From the NCBI GenBank assembly GCA_041946965.1, contig JBHGBM010000022.1, positions 1-64,000 of the forward strand: a stretch of DNA of 64,000 nt. The letters are read 5' to 3'. Position 1 is the first letter of the stretch, and every line of letters begins with the position of its first letter. Under the pieces are notes generated by a model. That model made no database searches. It saw only the letters and a list, made by a program, of their open reading frames with translations, and was not told the DNA's origin. The stretch comes from JBHGBM01 sp041946965 (GTDB lineage: Bacteria; Acidobacteriota; Terriglobia; Bryobacterales; Bryobacteraceae). The position numbers and the translations under genes are program-made. Of the stretch, positions 25,985 through 34,549 are shown piece after piece.

Positions 25985-27370
25985 TCACCACGGCGGAAGC
26001 TCGGTGGAGGCCTCCACGCGCACGGGCGCGTCGCCCACCTGCTCCGGGGCCAGCGCGAGCGAAAGCGGCGCGGTGGTGAGCTGCGGCCGGTACGGCACGC
26101 TGGCCACCACGCTGTCGCCGGCGTAGATCTTGTAGGAGCGAATCGGGTCCGGTCCGGCGAGCGCGGTATTCCATTTGACGATCACACGGCCGCTGTCGCG
26201 CTCCACCGTGGGCGCGGCGGGCTGCACCAGGCCCCGCTGCCGTTCCTGGAAATAGTTCGTGTTGGTCCCGTGCCGGTCCGCCACGGCGCTCTCGATGCGT
26301 TCACGCTCCCCGGACGTGGTGGGGTCGAGTTGCGAGGCCGCCAGGTTCGCTGCGAGCTGGTCGGCTTCCGGCCTCTCACGGTCGATCTTCCCTATGCCCG
26401 CGATCACCACCGCAACGCCCGGCACCGACAGCGGATACCGGATCAGGTCCTGGCTCTCCACTCCGCCCGGCATGCCCACCGACAGGATCAGCTCCGAGGC
26501 CCTGTTCGGCTGCCGCTGCATGCCCGTGTACACGCCGCCCGCCGAAAAGACCTTCATGGCGATGATCCCCATGCCCTTGGCGCGCGCCAGCGGCACGGCA
26601 TTGTACTGGTGCGAGGAGTACTGGCGGTCGTTAGCGTTGAGCGCCACCAGCATGGTATCGAGGATGTTCAGCTCGTCGCGCCGGATGGCGTACATGAGCA
26701 CCGGCGAGCTCTGGTGCCCGGTGATGCCGATGTGCCGCACATAGTGGCGCCGCTCGGGGTTGAGCCCGGTGTAGTTGGTGCCGTCGCGGAAATCGAGCAG
26801 CCCGGCCAGCGCGCCGATGCGGTCCGGCATCTTGCCGCCGCGCGCATCCAGCCCTTCATAGATCTGGTCCACCTGCTGCACGGTGGTCAGGTTGTGGATC
26901 TGTATGGCGTCCAGGTAGGCGTTGTCCGGGATCCAACCCTTGCCGTCGCCGAACAGCGTGGTGAGCGAACGCAGAAGCTCGGTGACGGCCTGCTGAGCGT
27001 AGCGCTGCCCGGTCTTGCTGGCGATGTACAGGCTTTCCCGCAGCGCCGCGTTGTAGTCCGGGTGGCCGGGCGTGACAGCCAGCCGCCAGTAAGCTTCGCC
27101 GTAAATGCCCTGGCTTGGCCCGTAGGCGTTGGCGGTGTCCAGGTAATTCACGCCGAGCTGGATGGCGCGGACCACGATGTCGGGAGTGTCCATGCCCTCT
27201 GCCGGGAATTGCAGCGAGGCCTGTCCGCCCAGGCCGTAAGGCACAACCCACCGTCCCGTGCGGCCCAGCGTGCGGCGGGTCAAGTGGGAGAAGGATGGAG
27301 CTTGCGCACGCGCCCTGCCCGCGAGCGCGGCGGCGCCCAGCGCCTGGAAAATCTGCCGGCGGTTCAACAT
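25985..27370 (-). CDS. aldo/keto reductase with Tat-type signal and C-terminal Fn3-like domain
   Basis: This 461-aa protein begins LNRRQIFQALGAAALAGRARA, a twin-arginine-like signal, then a TIM-barrel aldo/keto reductase domain at about residues 35-350: LGRTGRWVVPYGLGG, the catalytic LDTANAYG (Asp and Tyr), lysine in IASKTG and histidine in IQIHNL. Residues of about 385-461 form a fibronectin type III-like beta-sandwich (VIVKWNTALAGPDPIRSYKIY), unusual for the family. ATG 27370 starts the signal; GTG 27406 upstream would bury it. NADPH use outside the cytoplasm is unexpected, so the cofactor would have to be loaded before Tat export. The substrate is unknown. Confidence 0.86.
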   Translation of the reverse strand: MLNRRQIFQALGAAALAGRARAQAPSFSHLTRRTLGRTGRWVVPYGLGGQASLQFPAEGMDTPDIVVRAIQLGVNYLDTANAYGPSQGIYGEAYWRLAVTPGHPDYNAALRESLYIASKTGQRYAQQAVTELLRSLTTLFGDGKGWIPDNAYLDAIQIHNLTTVQQVDQIYEGLDARGGKMPDRIGALAGLLDFRDGTNYTGLNPERRHYVRHIGITGHQSSPVLMYAIRRDELNILDTMLVALNANDRQYSSHQYNAVPLARAKGMGIIAMKVFSAGGVYTGMQRQPNRASELILSVGMPGGVESQDLIRYPLSVPGVAVVIAGIGKIDRERPEADQLAANLAASQLDPTTSGERERIESAVADRHGTNTNYFQERQRGLVQPAAPTVERDSGRVIVKWNTALAGPDPIRSYKIYAGDSVVASVPYRPQLTTAPLSLALAPEQVGDAPVRVEASTELPPW

Positions 27371-27525
27371 GCAAACGAGTTTAGACCGCCTGCCCGGTTC
27401 GCACAACCCGGATTACCCCGCGCGGCGGACTCCACTTTGGCGTCCCAGGCGGCCGCTGCCGCCAGCCAAAGCAACATACGTTTCATAGGTTTTTGGCTTA
27501 TCATAGATCAAAAGCGAGCACATTT

Positions 27526-27543
27526 CACTTTTTCAACAAAGTG
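27526..27543. promoter_or_regulatory. inverted repeat upstream of the sigma-54 promoter
   Basis: CACTTT and AAAGTG form a perfect 6-bp palindrome with a 6-nt spacer, centred about 27 bp upstream of the -24 element. It may be an activator site or an operator. Most sigma-54 enhancer sites lie farther upstream, so the role is uncertain. Confidence 0.4.
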
Positions 27544-27559
27544 TAGGAGTTCGCCTGTT

Positions 27560-27576
27560 TTGGCATTCATCTTGCA
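27560..27576 (+). promoter_or_regulatory. sigma-54 (RpoN) -24/-12 promoter of the oxidoreductase operon
   Basis: The sequence TTGGCATTCATCTTGCA matches the RpoN consensus: GG at 27562-27563 and GC at 27574-27575 are separated by exactly 10 bp, and TTGCA is complete at -12. Transcription would start near 27587, 28 nt before the first start codon. This implies activation by an enhancer-binding protein that is not encoded in the window. Confidence 0.72.
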
Positions 27577-27614
27577 CTGGTTGTCTGTGGCAATCAGCCA
27601 ACATTAGGAGGCCC

Positions 27615-27836
27615 TTGACACCAAAGGGGTTTGTCTCAATTACGGTAGAACGATGCAAGGGCTGCGGCTTCTGCGTCGAGTTTTGCCCCACTCACGTTTT
27701 GTCGCTCTCCTCGGCATTCAACTCCAAGGGCTACCATCCACCCCACGCGGTGGCGCCGGAGAAGTGCAGCGGCTGCGATCTGTGCGGCATGTATTGTCCT
27801 GATTTTGCGATATTTGGGGCCAAGTATGCACGCTGA
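27615..27836 (+). CDS. korD: 2-oxoacid:ferredoxin oxidoreductase delta subunit, 2x[4Fe-4S] ferredoxin
   Basis: This 73-aa ferredoxin-like subunit carries electrons from the TPP site to soluble ferredoxin. Two cluster motifs are intact: CKGCGFCVEFCP and CSGCDLCGMYCP. The start is TTG at 27615, three bases after AGGAGG (27606-27611), a short spacing; no ATG or GTG lies between this site and the first cysteine. The stop codon overlaps the start of the alpha-subunit gene by 11 bp. It is the first gene of the operon behind the sigma-54-type promoter. Confidence 0.9.
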   Translation: MTPKGFVSITVERCKGCGFCVEFCPTHVLSLSSAFNSKGYHPPHAVAPEKCSGCDLCGMYCPDFAIFGAKYAR

Positions 27837-28983
27837 CCCAAAAGGCGTCCTGACCGGGGTGCACTTCATCGACGGCGACCACGCCTGCTGCGAGGGGGCT
27901 CTCGCCGCGGGTGCGCGATTTGCCGCAGGATACCCGATTACGCCCTCGACCGAGGTGGTGGAGCGCTTCGCTTCGCGCATCCCGACGGTTGGAGGGGCCT
28001 TCATCCAGATGGAAGACGAACTGGCCGCTTCCATCGCCATTCAAGGGGCGGTGTGGGCGGGCGCCAAGGCCTTCACCGTGACCTCAGGGCCGGGGTATTC
28101 GCTCATGATGGAGCACATCGGCCTCGCGGCCATGACGGAGACCCCCTGCGTTTTCGTGAACGTACAGCGCGGCGGCCCCTCCACGGGCCTGCCCACGCTG
28201 CCCGCCCAGGCCGACATGATGCAGGCCCGCTGGGGCTCGCACGGCGACTACAGCACTATCGCGCTCTGCCCCAATTCGCCCCAGGAATGCTTCGACCTGA
28301 CCATCAAAGCCTTCAACCTCTCCGAGCAGTACCGCATGCCGGTGATGGTAATGATGGACGAGGTGGTGGGACATATGACGGAAAAGGTCGTCATCCCACC
28401 GCCGGAGCAGATCGATATCTATCCGCGGCGCCACACCTCCCAAAGCCCCGAGGATTACCGGCCCTACGCGCCGGGGCCGGACGGCATCCCGGAGATGGCG
28501 CACGCCGGCGAGGGCTACAACTTCCACATTACCGGGTTGACGCACGATGAGCGCGGCTACCCCTCCATGACCGTGGAGACGCAGGAAAAGCTGGTACGCC
28601 GGCTGGTGAAGAAAGTGGAGCCGCTGGCGGGCGGCGGCGCCCTGTTCGAGGCCGCGCACCTGGAAAACGCCGAAGTGGTGGTGATCTCCTATGGCATCAC
28701 CTCGCGCGTGGCGCAGCGCGCCCTCGACCTGGCGCGGGAGCGCGGCGTCAAGGCCGGCAAGTTCCGCCTGATCACCGCCTGGCCTTTCCCGGAGAGCCAC
28801 ATCGCGGAGATGGCGGCCAAGGTCAAGGCCTTCGTGGTCCCCGAGCTGAATCTGGGACAGATGGTGAGAGAAGTGGAGCGCGCGGCGCAAGGCCGGGCGC
28901 GGGTGCTTTCGGTGACGCATGCCGGCGGCGGCGTACACAGGCCGCAAGCCATTCTGGACGCGATCCTGGAGGCAGCGCGATGA
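27826..28983 (+). CDS. korA: 2-oxoacid:ferredoxin oxidoreductase alpha subunit
   Basis: This 385-aa subunit binds the 2-oxoacid and CoA in a KorABCD-type complex that interconverts 2-oxoglutarate, CoA and oxidised ferredoxin with succinyl-CoA, CO2 and reduced ferredoxin. Motifs include AAGYPITPSTEVVE, the core IQMEDELAASIAIQGA, FTVTSGPGYSLM and VNVQRGGPSTGLPT, followed by the C-terminal transketolase-like domain (VVISYGITSRVAQRAL). ATG 27826 (MHADPKG) follows GGGGCC and overlaps the ferredoxin gene. The adjacent icd remnant supports 2-oxoglutarate as substrate, but other 2-oxoacids remain possible. Confidence 0.91.
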   Translation: MHADPKGVLTGVHFIDGDHACCEGALAAGARFAAGYPITPSTEVVERFASRIPTVGGAFIQMEDELAASIAIQGAVWAGAKAFTVTSGPGYSLMMEHIGLAAMTETPCVFVNVQRGGPSTGLPTLPAQADMMQARWGSHGDYSTIALCPNSPQECFDLTIKAFNLSEQYRMPVMVMMDEVVGHMTEKVVIPPPEQIDIYPRRHTSQSPEDYRPYAPGPDGIPEMAHAGEGYNFHITGLTHDERGYPSMTVETQEKLVRRLVKKVEPLAGGGALFEAAHLENAEVVVISYGITSRVAQRALDLARERGVKAGKFRLITAWPFPESHIAEMAAKVKAFVVPELNLGQMVREVERAAQGRARVLSVTHAGGGVHRPQAILDAILEAAR

Positions 28984-29864
28984 GTACGGCAATCATAGAT
29001 CCGCACGAGGCCGTCAACCCCGTCGAACAGTTTCTGCGCACCGAGCGCATCCCGCACATCTGGTGTCCCGGCTGCGGCATCGGCACCACGGTGAACTGCT
29101 TCGCGCGGGCGCTGCTGGATTCCAAGCTGGACCTGAAGAAGGTCGTGGTGGTGAGCGGCATCGGCTGCACCGGCCGCGTGGCGGGTTACGTGGATCTGGA
29201 TTCCTTCCACACCACCCACGGGCGCGCCATCCCCTTCGCCACGGGGCTGAAGCTCGCCAACCCGGAGCTGACCGTGGTGGTCTACTCCGGGGACGGCGAC
29301 CTGACGGCCATCGGCGGCAATCATTTGATCCACGCCGCGCGCCGCAACATCGACATCAAGGTCATCTGCGTGAACAACATGATTTACGCCATGACCGGCG
29401 GCCAGACCGCCCCCACCACGCCGGGCGCGGCCACTACTTCGACCAATCCTTACGGGACGTTCGAGCCGTCTTTCAACCTGGTGCAACTGGCGGAGTCGGC
29501 GGGCGCCACCTACGTGGCCCGCTGGACCACCTACCACGTGAAACAGTTGAGCCGCTCCATGACCGAGGTCCTGCACAAGAAGGGCTTCTCGTTCATCGAA
29601 GTGCTCTCCCCCTGCCCCACGCTCTACCAGCGGCGCAACAAGATGGGCGACGGGCTGGACACCATGAAGTATTACAAGGAAGCCAGCAAGACCCGGCACG
29701 GCGCCCCCACCGGCGAAGTGCCGCTCAGCAAGCAGGGCGAGATCATCGTGGGGAAATTCGTGGACCGCGACCGTCCGGATTACCTCGAGCTGATGCGCGC
29801 CCGTTACGTGGAACAGCTCGGAGAACGCTACGTGGAACAGGAGTGCTCGACCGTATGCGGCTGA
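28980..29864 (+). CDS. korB: 2-oxoacid:ferredoxin oxidoreductase beta subunit
   Basis: This 294-aa subunit holds thiamine diphosphate. It shows the cluster/TPP entry HIWCPGCGIG, the GDGDL motif with AIGGNHLIHAARRNID, and VNNMIYAMTGGQ, a TPP-binding segment with GGQ. SPCPTLYQRR in the C-terminal part fits the family. Its ATG overlaps the alpha-subunit stop (ATGA, 28980-28983) and its own end overlaps the gamma gene by 10 bp, so all four subunits are translationally coupled. The 2-oxoglutarate preference is inferred from context. Confidence 0.92.
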   Translation: MSTAIIDPHEAVNPVEQFLRTERIPHIWCPGCGIGTTVNCFARALLDSKLDLKKVVVVSGIGCTGRVAGYVDLDSFHTTHGRAIPFATGLKLANPELTVVVYSGDGDLTAIGGNHLIHAARRNIDIKVICVNNMIYAMTGGQTAPTTPGAATTSTNPYGTFEPSFNLVQLAESAGATYVARWTTYHVKQLSRSMTEVLHKKGFSFIEVLSPCPTLYQRRNKMGDGLDTMKYYKEASKTRHGAPTGEVPLSKQGEIIVGKFVDRDRPDYLELMRARYVEQLGERYVEQECSTVCG

Positions 29865-30451
29865 CGGAAATTCGCGTCGCGGGATTCGGCGGCCAGGGTG
29901 TCATCCTCTGCGCCACCGTGATCGGCAAGGCGGCCGCTATCTACCATAACGAATACGCCACCATGACCCAGAGCTTCGGGCCGGAGGCGCGCGGCGGCTC
30001 CTCGAGCGCGCAGGTGATCCTCTCCGACGAGCCGATCCTGTATCCGTATGTCACGCGCCCCGACGTGCTGGTGGTCATGTCCCAGGAAGCCTACACGCGC
30101 TTCACCCCCGAGCTGAAGCCGGGCGGCATGCTGCTCATCGAGCAGGACCTGGTGCGGGTGGAACGGGTGCCGCACGGCACCCGCTGCTACGGCGTCCCGG
30201 CCACCAGGCTGGCCGAGGAGTTGGGCCGCAAAATGGTGCTCAACGTGGTGATGGTGGGCTTTTTCGGCGCGATCACCGGGCTGGTCGGCGTGGACGCGCT
30301 GCGGCAGGCCGTGGCGGATTCCGTGCCGCCGGGCACCCAGCCATTGAACCTCAAGGCATTCGACAAGGGCCTGGAATATGGCATGACCCTGCTCGACCAG
30401 CTCAAACGGGGCGAAGTCGAAGGGATTCCCGCAACTCAAGAACACGAATAA
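29855..30451 (+). CDS. korC: 2-oxoacid:ferredoxin oxidoreductase gamma subunit
   Basis: This 198-aa gamma subunit begins with the family signature IRVAGFGGQGVILCATVIGKAA and contains TQSFGPEARGGSSSAQVILSD, both typical of the gamma domain of pyruvate/2-oxoglutarate:ferredoxin oxidoreductases. ATG 29855 overlaps the end of the beta gene. The isocitrate dehydrogenase remnant begins 15 bp after its stop, so a transcript from the upstream promoter would also read into icd. Confidence 0.91.
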   Translation: MRLTEIRVAGFGGQGVILCATVIGKAAAIYHNEYATMTQSFGPEARGGSSSAQVILSDEPILYPYVTRPDVLVVMSQEAYTRFTPELKPGGMLLIEQDLVRVERVPHGTRCYGVPATRLAEELGRKMVLNVVMVGFFGAITGLVGVDALRQAVADSVPPGTQPLNLKAFDKGLEYGMTLLDQLKRGEVEGIPATQEHE

Positions 30452-30466
30452 AGGAAAAGACGCGAT

Positions 30467-31455
<989 letters not shown>

Positions 31456-31459
31456 CCCC

Positions 31460-31858
31460 TCAGCTCACCGCGGTGCGGAGCTCTTCCACGGAACTCATGG
31501 GGGGCTGCTGGAAGGCGCGCGAACCCTGGGTGCGGAATTCGTAGCGCTCGATGGCGATGGCGGCGCCCGTCTCCGACGAGCGCACCACGCAACCGTAGAT
31601 CATCAGCTTCATCGGGCAGACATCGTTGAGCAACGCCGGCCAGTTCATCGAGAGTTCCACCGGCAGGCCCACGGTGAGCGGCATGTCCGTGGTGATCCAG
31701 ACGCCGCTGCTGCTCATGTTCAGCGTGCGTCCGTGGCCCGTTTCCGCGATCCGATGACCGTAGAGCATGCGGTAGCGGACCTCCTGTTCGATGTGGAAAC
31801 GGCGCTTGGTGCGACGTTCGTTCTTGCCGTTACTGCCGTATTTCGGCTCGTGTTGCAT
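31460..31858 (-). CDS. PilZ-domain protein
   Basis: This 132-aa protein is a single PilZ domain, a family that binds cyclic di-GMP. The first motif is present as RRTKRRF, and the second as NMSSSGVW (D/NxSxxG pattern), then a beta-barrel. ATG 31858 is preceded by GGCAGGTGGCAC; a longer frame starting at 31921 adds 21 residues with no ribosome binding site. It stands alone on the minus strand, tail-to-tail with the icd remnant (4 bp apart), so its target is not suggested by context. Ligand binding is inferred from the motifs. Confidence 0.85.
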   Translation of the reverse strand: MQHEPKYGSNGKNERRTKRRFHIEQEVRYRMLYGHRIAETGHGRTLNMSSSGVWITTDMPLTVGLPVELSMNWPALLNDVCPMKLMIYGCVVRSSETGAAIAIERYEFRTQGSRAFQQPPMSSVEELRTAVS

Positions 31859-31933
31859 GTGCCACCTGCCCGGAGTGAATCCGTGTAAGTGGAAAATAAC
31901 AGAAGCGTTAGGGAGGCTCAATACCGACTTTGG

Positions 31934-33262
31934 TTAATCGGGTAACGTCATCCGTTTGGTAACCGAAACCCCCGCGAAGCTCTGCATCTCGGCCTCCCAG
32001 GCGGCGATTTCCACCGCTGGTCCCGTGACGGGAAAGGCCGCTTTCAGCAGGAACTGCCCGCGCGCCGCCGGAAGGACGAAATAACGGCGAAAAACCTCGC
32101 TCGCGTCGGTTTCAATATTTGAAATCAGCGAACCGGCACGTCCGTAGAAGCGGAAGGTGAGCCGCGAGATGGACCGGCTGTTGTCCAGGCCGGTGATCTG
32201 CAATTCCAGGCCTCCCGGCGAGCGGGCGGCGGAAACCGAGGCAAACGCCACGGGGGCCGGAACGATGGTCACGCTCTGGCGCTGGGTGAATTCCCCCAAC
32301 CGCAGCGTCAGACGGATTTCGCCCGCCGTGCTGCCGGTCTGAAACCCCATGGAAGCGAGCCCCGAAATGCGGGCGGCGCGTTCCCCCTCTGTCACGCTCA
32401 CCGGCAGCAGGCGCCCTCCTGTGGCGAACACCACCGCGGCATCCTCGCCGAGGCCCGCGGCGGGGAAGAATTCGATGCGCAGGTCGCCTTCGGCGCGCGT
32501 GCGGGAGACTGCGGCCAGAGGAACTTCCACGCGCCCCTGCGCGGCGCTTTCGGGACGCTCCAGGTATACCTTCAGCTCCGGCTGGGGCAGCGGCGGCTCG
32601 ACCGCCAAGGCCCGCAGCGCCACGCGCCGCCCGGCGGCGTCCAAAGCGCCCGCCATGGCGCCTGCCGCGGGCGACGAGCACAATACTTCAAAAACGTGCC
32701 GCGCGCCCGCCGCCAGCGCCAACTGCGCGGGCGCGTCTTGCAGCCGGAATCCGGCGCCTGAAACGCCGATCTGGACGCTGATTTCCCGCCCCGAGCGGTT
32801 CTCCAGCACCACCCGGCGGCGCGCGGAGGCGTCCCGCTCCACCGTGCCGAAATCCAGAACGGCGCCGAGCGGCTGGAGCGCGCCGTCCTGCTCCAGCAAG
32901 GCCGGCGGCGCGGCCACGCCCTCCGCGCTCAGGATGACCGTGGAAGTATTGGCTCGCAGGACGGCGCTGTAGGCGCCTTCGGCCGGCGGCTGGAACCGCA
33001 CGGTGAATTCGAACGCTCCGCCGGGGCCGAGCGACGTGGGAAGCCGGGGGGCTTCCGTCACGGAAAAACCGGCGCCGGCGGCGGCGAGCGAGGTGATCAC
33101 AACCGGCTCGTTGCCCGCATTCCTGACGCGCAGGCGGGCGTCGAGCGCGCCGCCGGCGGGCGCCGCACCCAGGCTGTGGCGGGTTTCGATACGGGCCTCG
33201 CCGGCGTAAAACCAGAGCTGGCCCCAGGCAGGCAGGGCCAGCAGGAAGAGCACCAGCCTCAC
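31934..33262 (-). CDS. secreted ASH/choice-of-anchor-D-like protein
   Basis: This 442-aa exported protein starts with a short hydrophobic leader (VRLVLFLLALPAWG) and then has at least two immunoglobulin-like beta-sandwich repeats of the ASH/'choice-of-anchor D' kind, each with an FEFTVRFQPPAEGAYSA-type strand, DFGTVERDASARRRVVLENRSG and similar. The GTG at 33262 overlaps the stop of the upstream gene (GTGA), so the two are coupled. No enzymatic motif is visible, and the Ala/Arg-rich N-terminus of the longer frame is not used. It may be an adhesive or structural surface protein; no function is established. Confidence 0.75.
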   Translation of the reverse strand: MRLVLFLLALPAWGQLWFYAGEARIETRHSLGAAPAGGALDARLRVRNAGNEPVVITSLAAAGAGFSVTEAPRLPTSLGPGGAFEFTVRFQPPAEGAYSAVLRANTSTVILSAEGVAAPPALLEQDGALQPLGAVLDFGTVERDASARRRVVLENRSGREISVQIGVSGAGFRLQDAPAQLALAAGARHVFEVLCSSPAAGAMAGALDAAGRRVALRALAVEPPLPQPELKVYLERPESAAQGRVEVPLAAVSRTRAEGDLRIEFFPAAGLGEDAAVVFATGGRLLPVSVTEGERAARISGLASMGFQTGSTAGEIRLTLRLGEFTQRQSVTIVPAPVAFASVSAARSPGGLELQITGLDNSRSISRLTFRFYGRAGSLISNIETDASEVFRRYFVLPAARGQFLLKAAFPVTGPAVEIAAWEAEMQSFAGVSVTKRMTLPD

Positions 33263-33798
33263 GGCGCCACCACCACGAGCGAAGGCGCTCCGATGGAAAC
33301 GGCAGCCGGCGGCGAAGCGGCGGAGACGCCGCCGCCGGCTCCGGCTCTTCCCCGCGCGCTCCAGGCTCCGGCCGCTCCGGCGGCGGCTGCCACGCCCAGC
33401 AGAATCCACTTTCCGCGGCCCCGCCGCGCGGCGCGCGGCGCCGCCTCCGCGATGTATTGCAGCGAGATGGTGCCCGCCCGGACCTGGTCCTTAATGGCGA
33501 TGATGCGAATTTCGAACGGTCCGGCCACGCGGTTGAACTGGATGCCCTGCGCGGACGCACGGCCGCGCTCGTCCGTCACCTGAACGTCGGTGCGCAAGCC
33601 GCCCGAGAACACCCCTCCAGGCCCGTCGTCCGGGAGGTGAAAGCTGACGCTGGCGCCGGGCACGGGGCGGCCGGCATCATCGGTGATCTCCACCGCCAGC
33701 GGACGCGCAAGCTGCGCGCCCGGAGCGCGGACCGCACCATTGCCTTCGACGATGCGGATCAGCAGTATGGCCACTGCGAGCACAGGGCCCATACCCAT
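33259..33798 (-). CDS. Ig-like (Big-1-type) domain protein with C-terminal membrane helix
   Basis: This 179-aa protein has an N-terminal hydrophobic stretch (PVLAVAILLIRIV), one invasin/Big-1-like domain (AVEITDDAGRPVPGASVSFHLP and TDERGRASAQGIQFN), and a membrane helix near residue 130-146 (WILLGVAAAAGAAGAWS). The C-terminal Gly/Ala-rich tail is low complexity. It abuts the PP2C gene (1-bp junction at 33798/33799) and overlaps the ASH-like gene by 4 bp, so the three genes form an operon. The domain is a generic beta-sandwich and its ligand is unknown. Confidence 0.72.
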   Translation of the reverse strand: MGMGPVLAVAILLIRIVEGNGAVRAPGAQLARPLAVEITDDAGRPVPGASVSFHLPDDGPGGVFSGGLRTDVQVTDERGRASAQGIQFNRVAGPFEIRIIAIKDQVRAGTISLQYIAEAAPRAARRGRGKWILLGVAAAAGAAGAWSARGRAGAGGGVSAASPPAAVSIGAPSLVVVAP

Positions 33799-34530
33799 TT
33801 AGTGGTACGTAGCGTGCGGCGCTCTCAGGAGAACAGTGGTGATGTTGTCCGGACCCCCGGCGTCCCGGGCGGCCTGAACCAGGGTGCGGCAGATATGTTC
33901 CAGCGGCTGGCCGGCACCGGATCGCAGGATCTGCTCGATGCGCGCGGGTTCCACCACGCCGTGCAGGCCGTCGCTGCACATCAGCAGCATGATCCCCGGC
34001 TGCACCGGCACGCTGTAGTAGTTGATGGTGAGTGCGTGGCTGGCGCCGATCGCCTGGGTGAGCACGTGCCGCATGGGGTGGTTGCGAAGGCTTTCCTCGT
34101 CCAGGCCCAGCGGCCGGCCGATCTCGTTGATCCAGGTCTGATCGTCGGTCACGGCGCGGAAGCCGGCGGCGTCCAGGACGTAAGCGCGGCTGTCGCCCAC
34201 ACTGGCCACGGCGATTTCGAATCCCATGTCGAGCGCGGCCACCAGCGTGGTGCCCATGCCCTCCAGGCTGGGATCGGCGGCGGCAGCCTGGTTGACCCGG
34301 CGGTTGGCCTCCTCCACCGCCGCCAGCAGCACGCGCGAATCGCGCTGCTGCGCCATAAACACGGTTTCCGCTACAGTTTCCACCGCCATCCGTGAAGCGC
34401 ACTCGCCGGCGCGGGCCCCGCCCATGCCGTCCGCCAGAATGTAAAGCCCCAGTTCCGGCTCAATGTGGCAGTAGTCCTCGTTATTGGTCCGGACGCAACC
34501 GACATCGGAGAGAGCGAAGGCCTCCAGCAT
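33799..34530 (-). CDS. PP2C-family serine/threonine protein phosphatase
   Basis: This 243-aa phosphatase removes phosphate from Ser/Thr residues and is the natural antagonist of Hanks-type kinases such as that at 17674. All PP2C motifs are present: SDVGCVRTNNEDYC, ILADGMGGARAGE with metal-binding aspartates, GTTLVAAL, SVGDSRAYVL, CSDGLHGVV and GGPDNITTVLL. ATG 34530 is preceded by AAGGAG six bases upstream; the TTG at 34533 is a weaker choice. It is the first gene of a three-gene minus-strand operon with the Ig-like and ASH-like proteins, which may be its substrates or partners. Confidence 0.91.
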   Translation of the reverse strand: MLEAFALSDVGCVRTNNEDYCHIEPELGLYILADGMGGARAGECASRMAVETVAETVFMAQQRDSRVLLAAVEEANRRVNQAAAADPSLEGMGTTLVAALDMGFEIAVASVGDSRAYVLDAAGFRAVTDDQTWINEIGRPLGLDEESLRNHPMRHVLTQAIGASHALTINYYSVPVQPGIMLLMCSDGLHGVVEPARIEQILRSGAGQPLEHICRTLVQAARDAGGPDNITTVLLRAPHATYH

Positions 34531-34549
34531 CAAGCACTCCTTGCCTATG

